Part shown: positions 32,878-40,731 of the stretch, one piece after another
Position numbering within the stretch: position 1 is the first letter of the stretch
Layout: every line of letters starts with the position of its first letter
Source: a virus
DNA: 64,000 nucleotides
Virus record (IMG/VR): IMGVR_UViG_3300014050_000003
Location: 57,059 to 121,058 of that record
Reading direction: 5' to 3' (one strand)
Notes under the pieces: model-generated
What the model was told of the DNA's origin: nothing
Databases searched by the model: none
The model's input: only the letters and a program-made list of their open reading frames with translations
Translations under genes and position numbers: made by a program

Positions 32878-33675
32878 ATGAGTCCAAAAATTAAAGATAA
32901 TCAACAAACAATCTCTATCGGTAGTCAAGAACTTGAAAATATTAATATTGCATTAGATTTAAATGCTCCAAAAGTAGTTCCACCAAATATTATCACAAGA
33001 AATAAATATGGTCTTATTGATGATACAAATTTAAATTATATTTTTAATGATGATGGTACAATAAATTGGCGTAAGATGGTTAAAATCGAACATCTTGTGC
33101 CTAATAGACAAAAAACTCAAGAGACAGATGTATCAAAACTTCAAGATAAAGATCTTCTTATCCTTTTAGGAGGAATTAAAGAATTGGCTCAAATTCGTGG
33201 TTATACAAAAGTAGAATATAATGTAGTTTCTGCAACAGAAAATTATTTTGCAACAAGTTGTCGTATAACTTGGATTCCAAATTATGAAACAGATGGCAGG
33301 GAAATTATATTTGAAGCTCTTGCAGATGCTACATCTAATAATACAAAATCTTTTGCTAGGTTTTTCTTAGCTGCAATTGCAGAAAATAGAGCTTTTGTTC
33401 GTTGTGTGCGTAATTTTCTTAAAATTAATATTGTATCCCAAGAAGAATTAGGAGATGCTAAATTACTTGATGAAGCGTCAACTATTCAAGATAATCCCAC
33501 TTCTCCACATGTTCTTTTAGAAAAAGTTATGAAAGATAGAGGTGTAACTTTTGAAAATTTAAAAAATAAATTAATAAAAGAAAAATTTGATAATGCTGAA
33601 AATTTAAATACTATAAATGATATTCCAAAAGTAAAAATCTTTGAACTTATAGATAGAATTAAAAAAGCTAAATAA
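32878..33675 (+). CDS. Possible Rad52/Sak-like single-strand annealing protein
   Basis: The 265-residue protein has an LGGIKELAQIRGYTKVEYNV segment. It is followed by EIIFEALADATSNNTKSFAR, then FFLAAIAENRAFVRCVRNFL. The pattern 'A.A...N.....fa..flaaiAEnRAfvRcvRnfl' resembles the core of Rad52-family annealing proteins ('A..nA...a..T.AetRA.kRalr.f'). The C-terminal part after residue 190 is a helical tail that may bind a partner. It is expressed from a consensus leaderless-type promoter and is convergent with the adhesin genes. With RecA-like and RecB-like proteins also encoded, a recombination role fits. The family call is tentative. Confidence 0.45.
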   Translation: MSPKIKDNQQTISIGSQELENINIALDLNAPKVVPPNIITRNKYGLIDDTNLNYIFNDDGTINWRKMVKIEHLVPNRQKTQETDVSKLQDKDLLILLGGIKELAQIRGYTKVEYNVVSATENYFATSCRITWIPNYETDGREIIFEALADATSNNTKSFARFFLAAIAENRAFVRCVRNFLKINIVSQEELGDAKLLDEASTIQDNPTSPHVLLEKVMKDRGVTFENLKNKLIKEKFDNAENLNTINDIPKVKIFELIDRIKKAK

Positions 33676-35067
33676 TTAAGGAACTACTAGACCTGGCCCA
33701 GATCCATATACTGGATTATTGGTAGTATCATTCTTATTATAAGGATTTAAAAATCCAGTTAAACCAACAACAGAAATTCTTTGAGCATTTGGTGCGTAAG
33801 TAATATCGCCAAATCCAATATATTTTGAAATTCCCTCAAGATAACCAATCGATCCACCCCCTCCACCCGCTCCTCCACTACCACCCCCTTTTGATGCATC
33901 TTCACCTTTATCGCCACCGCCTCCGCCTCCTCCTCTGCCTCCCCCTTGTCCTGGACTTCCTGGAATATTAACATATGGTCCTGGATCCAAGGGTCCTTTT
34001 TGTCCAGCTGATCCACCCCTAGCATCAGAATATGGTCGAGTTTCACCCTTAACTCCTCCATTTCCTGGAGCTAAGCCTGGATTAGGCGCAGGACCTCTAG
34101 GACCTTGGCTTCCTCCTATAGAAATTCCTCCAAATCCATCAGATCCTTTGTCAGAAAACCCCCCCTGTCCGTTGCCTCCATCAATTCCTTTAACAGTTTG
34201 GCCTTCTATACCATTAAATCCAATTATTGTAGATGGACTTCCACTTGATCCACCGCCACCATCAGATCCTCTTTCACTAATACCATCTCCATTTGACCCA
34301 TCCACGCCTTTTAATGTTATTCCATCAATTCCATTAGTTCCCCCGTCTCCTTTAAGAAGAGCCCCATCTGGTCCTGATGGCCCATCACCAATATACATAG
34401 GACCATCAATACCTATGTTTCCAGCTGATCCAAAAGCTGTTGGTCCTCCTATGCCTATTGAACCTCCACCTCCGCCTCCTCCTCCACCACCTGCTCCACC
34501 TTCACCCCCACCCCCACCTTCAAATCCAATTTCTCCTTGACCACAACATTTTAAAATGATTTCTTTTGTTGATAATATTTTTATACAAGTTTGTTCTGTT
34601 TCATTTGGATTAAATTTTATGCATCTAAATTTAGCTTCTTTTTCATTTGGTATATCTGATGTATCTATAGATATATTTTTTGTACGAGAATTTAAAAAGT
34701 TTATATTACTTTTATTTGTATCAATATACAAATTTATTTCATTAAATACTTTTTTATCAGTATTTAATAAATCACCAATTTTAAAATTTCCAGATTGATT
34801 AGAAGTATTTAAATTAATAGAAAATTGATGTTCTTTACTGCTTGTTTTTTGAAGAAAATAATTATTTTCATAATCAGTAAATATTTTTGTATTAAAATAT
34901 CCATCTATTCCAGTTTGTATTGGAAAACTAGAATTAAAATTTATTTGTTTTACTGAGCATCCATCTATTGTTTTATTTATATATAAAGCATTTAATTCAG
35001 AACCACTTACATACTTATCCCAACATACATTTCCAAGATCTTGAATTTGCTTTAAAACATTTGGCAT
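33676..35067 (-). CDS. Polyglycine-rich adhesin with tail-anchoring N-terminus
   Basis: The 463-residue protein has an N-terminal domain of about 165 residues shared with the next gene upstream (xIQDLxNxCWxxY near the start; a TKxISIDTSDIPNEKEAKFR segment at about 130-150). A glycine-rich domain (about 180-410) follows, with runs such as GGGGGEGGAGGGG and Gly-Gly-Asp/Ser repeats. This composition resembles polyglycine-II adhesins of the T4/S16 gp38 type that sit at the tip of long tail fibres. The C-terminus (about 411-463) is a short non-repetitive tip. Its ATG directly follows the upstream stop, with AAGGAG eight bases before it. Receptor binding is inferred. Confidence 0.7.
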   Translation of the reverse strand: MPNVLKQIQDLGNVCWDKYVSGSELNALYINKTIDGCSVKQINFNSSFPIQTGIDGYFNTKIFTDYENNYFLQKTSSKEHQFSINLNTSNQSGNFKIGDLLNTDKKVFNEINLYIDTNKSNINFLNSRTKNISIDTSDIPNEKEAKFRCIKFNPNETEQTCIKILSTKEIILKCCGQGEIGFEGGGGGEGGAGGGGGGGGGGSIGIGGPTAFGSAGNIGIDGPMYIGDGPSGPDGALLKGDGGTNGIDGITLKGVDGSNGDGISERGSDGGGGSSGSPSTIIGFNGIEGQTVKGIDGGNGQGGFSDKGSDGFGGISIGGSQGPRGPAPNPGLAPGNGGVKGETRPYSDARGGSAGQKGPLDPGPYVNIPGSPGQGGGRGGGGGGGDKGEDASKGGGSGGAGGGGGSIGYLEGISKYIGFGDITYAPNAQRISVVGLTGFLNPYNKNDTTNNPVYGSGPGLVVP

Positions 35068-36462
35068 TTATTGTACTCCTTGTACTCCTGCAAATATATA
35101 AATATATCTCATTTGTCCTCCTATGCAAACATACATTCTTCTAGGTCTAAATAAAATTCCTCCATAAGTAAAACTACCCCCAATTATATATCCAGTTGCT
35201 CCAGTCGCTCCAGTAGATCCAGTGGCTCCAGCTCCAGTTGCACCAGTAGATCCAGTTGCACCAGTAGCGCCTTTTGGCCCAGTTGCTCCAGTCGCTCCAG
35301 TTGCGCCAGTACTCCCTTGTATAGTTAGCGTATCTCCTTTCGCTCCAGTCGCTCCAGTAGCTCCAGTTGCACCAGTAGATCCAGTCGCACCAGTAGAACC
35401 AGTAGAACCTATTATTAAAGGTCCCATTGGCCCAGTTAATCCAGTTGCACCAGTAGATCCAGTTGCACCAGTAGATCCAGTCGCACCAGTAGATCCAGTT
35501 GAACCCGTAGCTCCTCTTGATCCAGTCGCTCCAGTTGCACCAGTAGATCCAGTTGAACCCGTAGCTCCTCTTGATCCAGTCGCTCCAGTTGCACCAGTAG
35601 ATCCAGTTGAACCCGTAGCTCCTCTTGATCCAGTCGCTCCAGTTGCACCAGTAGATCCAGTGGCTCCTTTTGATCCAGTAGCTCCAGTTGCACCAGTAGC
35701 TCCAGTTGCACCAGTAGATCCAGTTGATCCAGTTGAACCCGTAGCGCCTTTTGGTCCAGTTGCACCAGTAGATCCAGTAGCTCCAGTTGCACCAGTAGCT
35801 CCACTTGATCCAGTTGCGCCAGTTGAGCCAGTAGCTCCAGATCCAGTTGCTCCAGTCGCTCCGACTGGACCTGTAGCGCCAGTAGCTCCAATTGCTCCAG
35901 TAGCTCCCCTTGGTCCAGTTGCACCAGTGGCACCAAAACAATCAGAATTTGCTGGTGCTCCTACCGCTTCAAATAAACTACTTATTTCAGCGCTTACTGG
36001 ATTAAAATTATTATTAGCATTTCCAACAGTAAATGGTTTTGTGCACATTACATAAGGTGGATCTGAAGTACCATCATTAATTTCTCTAAATTTTGCTTCA
36101 TTTTCAGCAGAACTTAAATCATTTGTATTTATTGAAATTGTTTTAGTATTTTTATTTATTAAAATATAAGACCCATTTTGTTCTGTTAATATTTGAATTC
36201 CTTGGTCATTTGAATTTAAAAGTTCAAAGTATGATGCTTGTGCGTCTGTTCCTAGTCCTGCAGTATAATTTGATGTATTTAATGATGCAAAATTTGTACC
36301 TGAATCTGTGTATAATTGTATACTATTGGGACTATTTTTATATTGTAATTCCAATAAATTCACTGGGCATGTAGTTGTTCCTAAATTTAAAACATTTCCA
36401 TTTTGTTGGTAATTCGCCCAACATTCATTACTAAGATCTTGGATAAATTTTATTATAGCCAT
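35068..36462 (-). CDS. Collagen-like (Gly-Ala-Thr) tail adhesin
   Basis: The 464-residue protein has the same N-terminal anchor as the gene below it ([18 protein letters not shown], then [20 protein letters not shown]). About 220 residues of G-x-y triplets follow, almost all GAT, GST, GPK or GSR. A non-repetitive tip of about 45 residues closes it (from [20 protein letters not shown]). The repeats should form a collagen-type triple helix. Thr/Ser in every third position offers many O-glycosylation sites, notable beside the glycosyltransferase island. It contains a perfect 54-base tandem repeat. Open frames on the other strand here are shadows of the repeat. Confidence 0.8.
   Translation of the reverse strand: MAIIKFIQDLSNECWANYQQNGNVLNLGTTTCPVNLLELQYKNSPNSIQLYTDSGTNFASLNTSNYTAGLGTDAQASYFELLNSNDQGIQILTEQNGSYILINKNTKTISINTNDLSSAENEAKFREINDGTSDPPYVMCTKPFTVGNANNNFNPVSAEISSLFEAVGAPANSDCFGATGATGPRGATGAIGATGATGPVGATGATGSGATGSTGATGSSGATGATGATGSTGATGPKGATGSTGSTGSTGATGATGATGATGSKGATGSTGATGATGSRGATGSTGSTGATGATGSRGATGSTGSTGATGATGSRGATGSTGSTGATGSTGATGSTGATGLTGPMGPLIIGSTGSTGATGSTGATGATGATGAKGDTLTIQGSTGATGATGATGPKGATGATGSTGATGAGATGSTGATGATGYIIGGSFTYGGILFRPRRMYVCIGGQMRYIYIFAGVQGVQ
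35485..35655. repeat. Three perfect 54-base tandem repeats in the collagen-like gene
   Basis: A 54-base unit (marker GAACCCGTAGCTCC at 35501, 35555 and 35609) occurs three times without a mismatch. It encodes six G-x-y triplets (18 residues). Perfect identity indicates recent duplication and a likely site for length change by slippage or recombination. Confidence 0.85.
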
Positions 36463-36478
36463 AATTTTCTATTAAATT

Positions 36479-39400
36479 TTATGTTAAAGTAGGAGTAGGC
36501 GTTGGAGTATATGAACATCCACAATTATATATTCCATATACTCCTGCTGGAGGCCTTATATTATATTGGCCTCCCCAAGTGCTTAGTGCAGATCCTCCAA
36601 TATCATTTGCTAAAATAATTCCATATACTTGATTTTCATTATCTGAAGGAAAACCAAAATTGAAGCCACCACATGCATCACTAACATTATATGAATCAAA
36701 ATCTGGCGTAACACATTTTACTAACATAACTGTTCCTACATAATAACAACCCCCATAAGATGGACCATAAAAATACGGCGAAATCGGTACGGCCGAGATT
36801 AAACCGCTTTGATCTCCAGAGTTTAAATCTACATTAAATTTATATCTAAACCATGCAACATTACAAGGCCCATAAGATATAACGCGAGAATCATAAGATT
36901 CATATTCAGGTCCAAAAATTTCTACCACCATACCATTAAAAGATACTACCCAACTTTGTTCAGATCCAATACTAGAATTATAACTTGTTAATTGAACCCA
37001 AAGTTCTAATGGAACAATAGATGTTGGCGTAGGAGTTGGTGTAGGAGTCGGAGTTGGTGTAGGAGTCGGAGTTGGCGTAGGAATTGGTGGCAAAGTTGGC
37101 GTAAAAGGATATGGACATGCGCAATTATAAGTGCAAGAAAATGGTAGAGCAGGATATTGACCCCATATTGTACGACCTCCATCTAATGAAACACCGAAGA
37201 ATCCTCCTGGCCAATATGCAAGTTGTCCATTACATTCATCAATAAAAGCCCCAGGATCTTCTTCAACAACGCATTTTACTATAGATGCTTGTCCTACATA
37301 ATTACAAAGTCCATAAGATTCACCATAAACAAAAGGACTAATCGGAGTGATTTCAATTAAACCGCTTTGATCTCCAGAGTTTAAATCTACATAAAATTTA
37401 TATCTCAAATACGCTGAAGAACATCCACCAGGAGACATTGTTAATGAATCATGATCCCCGTTTCCAACATTTTTTATTGGGATACCGTTAAAAGATATAC
37501 TCCATCCTTGTTGAACCGATTCATAACTAGCTATACGAACCCAAAGCTCTAATGGAACAATGGAAGATATTAACGTAGGCGTAGGAGTTGGCGTAGGAGT
37601 TGGAGTTGGAGTTGGCGTAGGAGTTGGCGTAGGAGTTGGAGTTGGAGTTGGAGTTGGAGTAAAAGTTGGCGTAGGAGTTGGAGTCAAAGTTTGCGTAGAA
37701 GTAAATGTTGGCGTAGGAGTTGGCGTACAAATCGCCTCTTCAGCACAAGTAATATTATTATTTGAATTTAAAATATTAAGACTTATCCAACCAGAATAAG
37801 GGAATGAAACATCATTAGCTAAATTAAAAGATACAAGAGTTGGACTTTGTAATAAATCATCTTTAAAATATAAAAACCATCCTTTATCTGGAACATTTTG
37901 ATTAAAAAATCTTTTTGCTCCAATGTCAAAATATTTTAAATAATATCTTTTACAATTTATTTTGCAAGATCTCCATAATTTTTGATTTATTTTTGAAAAA
38001 TAAAATTGTCCATGAATAGGAGGAGTTGGTACAGGATATATTGGAGTTGGAGTAGATGTAGGAGTTGGAGTAGATGTAGGAGCAGATGTAGGAGTAGGAG
38101 TAGGAACAATAATATTGGGATCTATAATTTCTCCTGTTGCAGTTACCATATCAGTTCTAAAGTTTCCTCTAAAATAAGAATATATATTAGTATCTGTCCC
38201 ATCTACTTTGCGATATCCATTTTGTCCAGGAGCATAAGATGCTACTAAACGAAAACCAAATTTAGAATTATTATTTACCCCAGATATAGAACTTAAATCT
38301 GCTTTTCTTTGATAACTCCAAGTATCAGCGCTAGTTTGTTTATATAAACCTTGTTCTATTGAATCTGCATCGCCAACTTGAGCTACATAATCTATCCAAA
38401 CTGGATTGGTTGCAGTAATATCCAATGTATATTGAGCTTTTATGTATCTTGTACAAGTTCTATTCAAATAATTATCCCAATAAATAATAATATTTCTTCT
38501 ATTGAATGTGCTTATAGAAAATTGTAATCCAGAAGAATTATTTAATATTGGTTGAGATGATCCATAATAATTTAAAGATTTATTATTAGAATTGTAATTT
38601 GGTCCTAATGGGTCAGTTAAAGAGCCAGCAATAAAACCATAATCAGTATTAATTCCTATTACTTGAACTACTCCTTCTCCAGTAGACGGATTTAAATCTG
38701 AGGAATTAAAGTTCCATTGAGTAATAATATTATTAAAAATACCAAAAGGTTTAGCTTTTATTATTTTACCTGTACTGCTAACATTTAAATTATCATTTAC
38801 TGCAATATCTGCATTTTGAGCTACTACAAAAATTTTAAAATAATAAGTTTGACGATTTGTTAATCCTGTAACTTTAAAATTAATTGGAGTAAATGCAGTT
38901 TTTACTTTTTCATTATATACAACATATGCTGAACCTAATTGAGCTCCTTGTCCATAAATTTTATTTGGTTGTAAAATTTCAATTGGCATATTTCTAGGTA
39001 AAGTTGTAAAAGAATTAACAGTAGAAGCAAGAACTATAATATAATCTCCATCACCACTTTCACTCCAATTTATATTTACTTCTGAATTTCCAGGAATAAT
39101 CTCAGGCTGTCCTGGTTCAATAAATCCAGAAGCTCTTCCATTTGCTGGAATATTTAATGTAACATCTGGGCTACTTATTGTTATATTTTTATCAGTAGTT
39201 ACTGTTGTTATTGGGTCAAAACTTACATATATTAATTGACTTACCGCTCCATTTTCTGGATCAAGAATAATTGAATTAGAATAATTAATATTATCTAATG
39301 AAACGTTATAATTTTCATCGCATGAGATTGTTACAGATCCATATAAATTTGAACCAGTAATAGTAAAAGATGGAGTATCTCCATTCGTTTTTGAACTTTG

Positions 39401-40729
39401 TCCAGCTCTATATGAATAATCTATAATTTCAATTTGCCCAATATCAGCGGAAAGCGTTGGATTTGTAGTCGGAGTGGTAGTTGGAGTTGCGGTTGGAGTT
39501 GGTGGAACAAATATTGATAAAATAGTATTAGTCCATCCATCTTTTGGTATATAATTAGGGGATTGAAGAGGATAAAAAGAATAATCAATTAAAGATAAAT
39601 TAGATACATATCCTTTAGGACCATCACAGGCGCTGCCATCAGAATCTTTATTAACAATATATAATTCCCATCTATCAGCAGTACTATTCCAAACAAGAAG
39701 ATAATCATTAGGAAGAAATCCAGTTCCGCGATAAAGATACCATTTTCCACTTAATACAGCATTTGTCCAAATATTTCCAATATTCAAACAGCCAGATTCA
39801 ACATTTGGAGTTATCCTTCTACTAACTAAAACTGGATTTGGGCCTATATCATTATTATTTTCTATATAAATATAATAATTTGTAGGATAATATATAACAT
39901 TTACTGGCGTAGGAGTAGGAGTTGGTGTTGGAGGCAAAGGGATATTAGATAAAGTAAAATTACCTGAACTGGACCAATATACAACAACATCAGATGGGCC
40001 TTTTGGGCAAATCCTAGTGTGAGCTGAAGTATGTACCCATATCTGAGCTTTTCTTTTATCTCCACCAAAATTAAACCATCCTTTACGAATTTGATTATGA
40101 ACAACATCTTTAATAAATTGTATAGGAATATCAAATCCCCAATTATAATACGGCGCAAAAAGCGGGTTCTCGGGCGCTTCGCATCCCCAAAATTGTTCAC
40201 GAGGAGAGTTTAAAATTTCTAGAAATAATTCATATGAAATTGCACGTTGTAAATAAAAAGTAGGTTTGATCTGATTTTCGCAAACGCATACATCAAGGGG
40301 ATTTAATGGACCACCATCTATTGGATAACCTAATTGACTCCAATAATTAGGCCATTGAAATTTATTAAGATAAAAACTACTACCAGGATAAGCTACACCA
40401 TAAGCAGTAAACTGTTCTCCATTTATTGCGATAGTTGCCGTACAAGACTCTACATCAGCGCCTGTATCTGGAGGCTCATTACAACACATGAAATCTTCTG
40501 CGTAAAACTTAAACTTAATGCTCTTATCAAGTGGAGTATAAAAGAAATCTGTTAATTTTATTACCTCTCCATTATCTTTTTGTACATCAAAAATGTTAGA
40601 GCATTTAGCGCCAGGTGTTGGACATGGCTGTGGTCGTCCTGTAGTAGTAGCATCTTCTACATATTGAATAATCTTATTATATTCAGCTAAAAGTTCTTCT
40701 TTTGATTTTAATGAATTAAGATTTTCCAT
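36479..40729 (-). CDS. Large multidomain tail adhesin with Thr-Pro linkers
   Basis: The 1416-residue protein is a chain of folded modules joined by (Thr-Pro)n linkers. The first ~265 residues hold a Cys-containing domain. A second module ends at GWTNTILSIFVPPTPT. An Ig-like domain (about 430-545, with FTITGSNLYGSVTISCDENY) follows, then an FN3-like domain (about 545-650). A large beta domain comes next (starting PFGIFNNIITQWNFN), then a module with KGWFLYF. Two C-terminal copies of a ~150-residue unit (VPLELWV...SFNG...RYKF.VDLNSGDQSGLI...Y.C.C.Y) complete it. A virion surface role in host or polysaccharide binding is inferred. The Thr-rich linkers could be glycosylated. Confidence 0.75.
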   Translation of the reverse strand: MENLNSLKSKEELLAEYNKIIQYVEDATTTGRPQPCPTPGAKCSNIFDVQKDNGEVIKLTDFFYTPLDKSIKFKFYAEDFMCCNEPPDTGADVESCTATIAINGEQFTAYGVAYPGSSFYLNKFQWPNYWSQLGYPIDGGPLNPLDVCVCENQIKPTFYLQRAISYELFLEILNSPREQFWGCEAPENPLFAPYYNWGFDIPIQFIKDVVHNQIRKGWFNFGGDKRKAQIWVHTSAHTRICPKGPSDVVVYWSSSGNFTLSNIPLPPTPTPTPTPVNVIYYPTNYYIYIENNNDIGPNPVLVSRRITPNVESGCLNIGNIWTNAVLSGKWYLYRGTGFLPNDYLLVWNSTADRWELYIVNKDSDGSACDGPKGYVSNLSLIDYSFYPLQSPNYIPKDGWTNTILSIFVPPTPTATPTTTPTTNPTLSADIGQIEIIDYSYRAGQSSKTNGDTPSFTITGSNLYGSVTISCDENYNVSLDNINYSNSIILDPENGAVSQLIYVSFDPITTVTTDKNITISSPDVTLNIPANGRASGFIEPGQPEIIPGNSEVNINWSESGDGDYIIVLASTVNSFTTLPRNMPIEILQPNKIYGQGAQLGSAYVVYNEKVKTAFTPINFKVTGLTNRQTYYFKIFVVAQNADIAVNDNLNVSSTGKIIKAKPFGIFNNIITQWNFNSSDLNPSTGEGVVQVIGINTDYGFIAGSLTDPLGPNYNSNNKSLNYYGSSQPILNNSSGLQFSISTFNRRNIIIYWDNYLNRTCTRYIKAQYTLDITATNPVWIDYVAQVGDADSIEQGLYKQTSADTWSYQRKADLSSISGVNNNSKFGFRLVASYAPGQNGYRKVDGTDTNIYSYFRGNFRTDMVTATGEIIDPNIIVPTPTPTSAPTSTPTPTSTPTPIYPVPTPPIHGQFYFSKINQKLWRSCKINCKRYYLKYFDIGAKRFFNQNVPDKGWFLYFKDDLLQSPTLVSFNLANDVSFPYSGWISLNILNSNNNITCAEEAICTPTPTPTFTSTQTLTPTPTPTFTPTPTPTPTPTPTPTPTPTPTPTPTPTPTLISSIVPLELWVRIASYESVQQGWSISFNGIPIKNVGNGDHDSLTMSPGGCSSAYLRYKFYVDLNSGDQSGLIEITPISPFVYGESYGLCNYVGQASIVKCVVEEDPGAFIDECNGQLAYWPGGFFGVSLDGGRTIWGQYPALPFSCTYNCACPYPFTPTLPPIPTPTPTPTPTPTPTPTPTPTSIVPLELWVQLTSYNSSIGSEQSWVVSFNGMVVEIFGPEYESYDSRVISYGPCNVAWFRYKFNVDLNSGDQSGLISAVPISPYFYGPSYGGCYYVGTVMLVKCVTPDFDSYNVSDACGGFNFGFPSDNENQVYGIILANDIGGSALSTWGGQYNIRPPAGVYGIYNCGCSYTPTPTPTLT
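37567..37723. repeat. Hexanucleotide repeat coding (Thr-Pro)n
   Basis: On the plus strand the tract reads as variants of GGAGTT and GGCGTA repeated for about 150 bases, coding Thr-Pro on the minus strand. Shorter tracts of the same repeat occur near 36490, 37020-37095, 38040-38100, 39470 and 39905. Wobble-base variants (GTT/GTA/GTC) show the tract is old or selected, unlike the identical 54-base repeats. Confidence 0.8.
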
Positions 40730-40731
40730 AA

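Noticed and set aside
34148-34540. Proline-rich open frame on the plus strand
   Set aside because: It is the complement of the polyglycine-rich part of the adhesin gene, without start signals or neighbours on that strand.
35200-35900. Regular short repeats looking like a CRISPR array
   Set aside because: Period is a multiple of nine bases with no unique spacers, and the repeats encode Gly-x-y triplets in one long frame.
35222-36055. Long open frame opposite the collagen-like gene, coding Ala-Pro-Val repeats
   Set aside because: It is the antisense reading of the G-x-y repeat; the minus-strand frame has the anchor domain, tip and operon position.
33676-36462. Diversity-generating retroelement acting on the adhesin tips
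   Set aside because: No reverse transcriptase or near-identical template repeat is seen in the window.
37560-37799. Gly-Val repeat frame on the plus strand
   Set aside because: It is the antisense of the (Thr-Pro)n linker in the 1416-residue adhesin.
36479-40729. Cell-wall or host-derived surface protein acquired by transfer
   Set aside because: No signal peptide, LPXTG or membrane anchor; it lies in the phage tail operon with matching strand and spacing.
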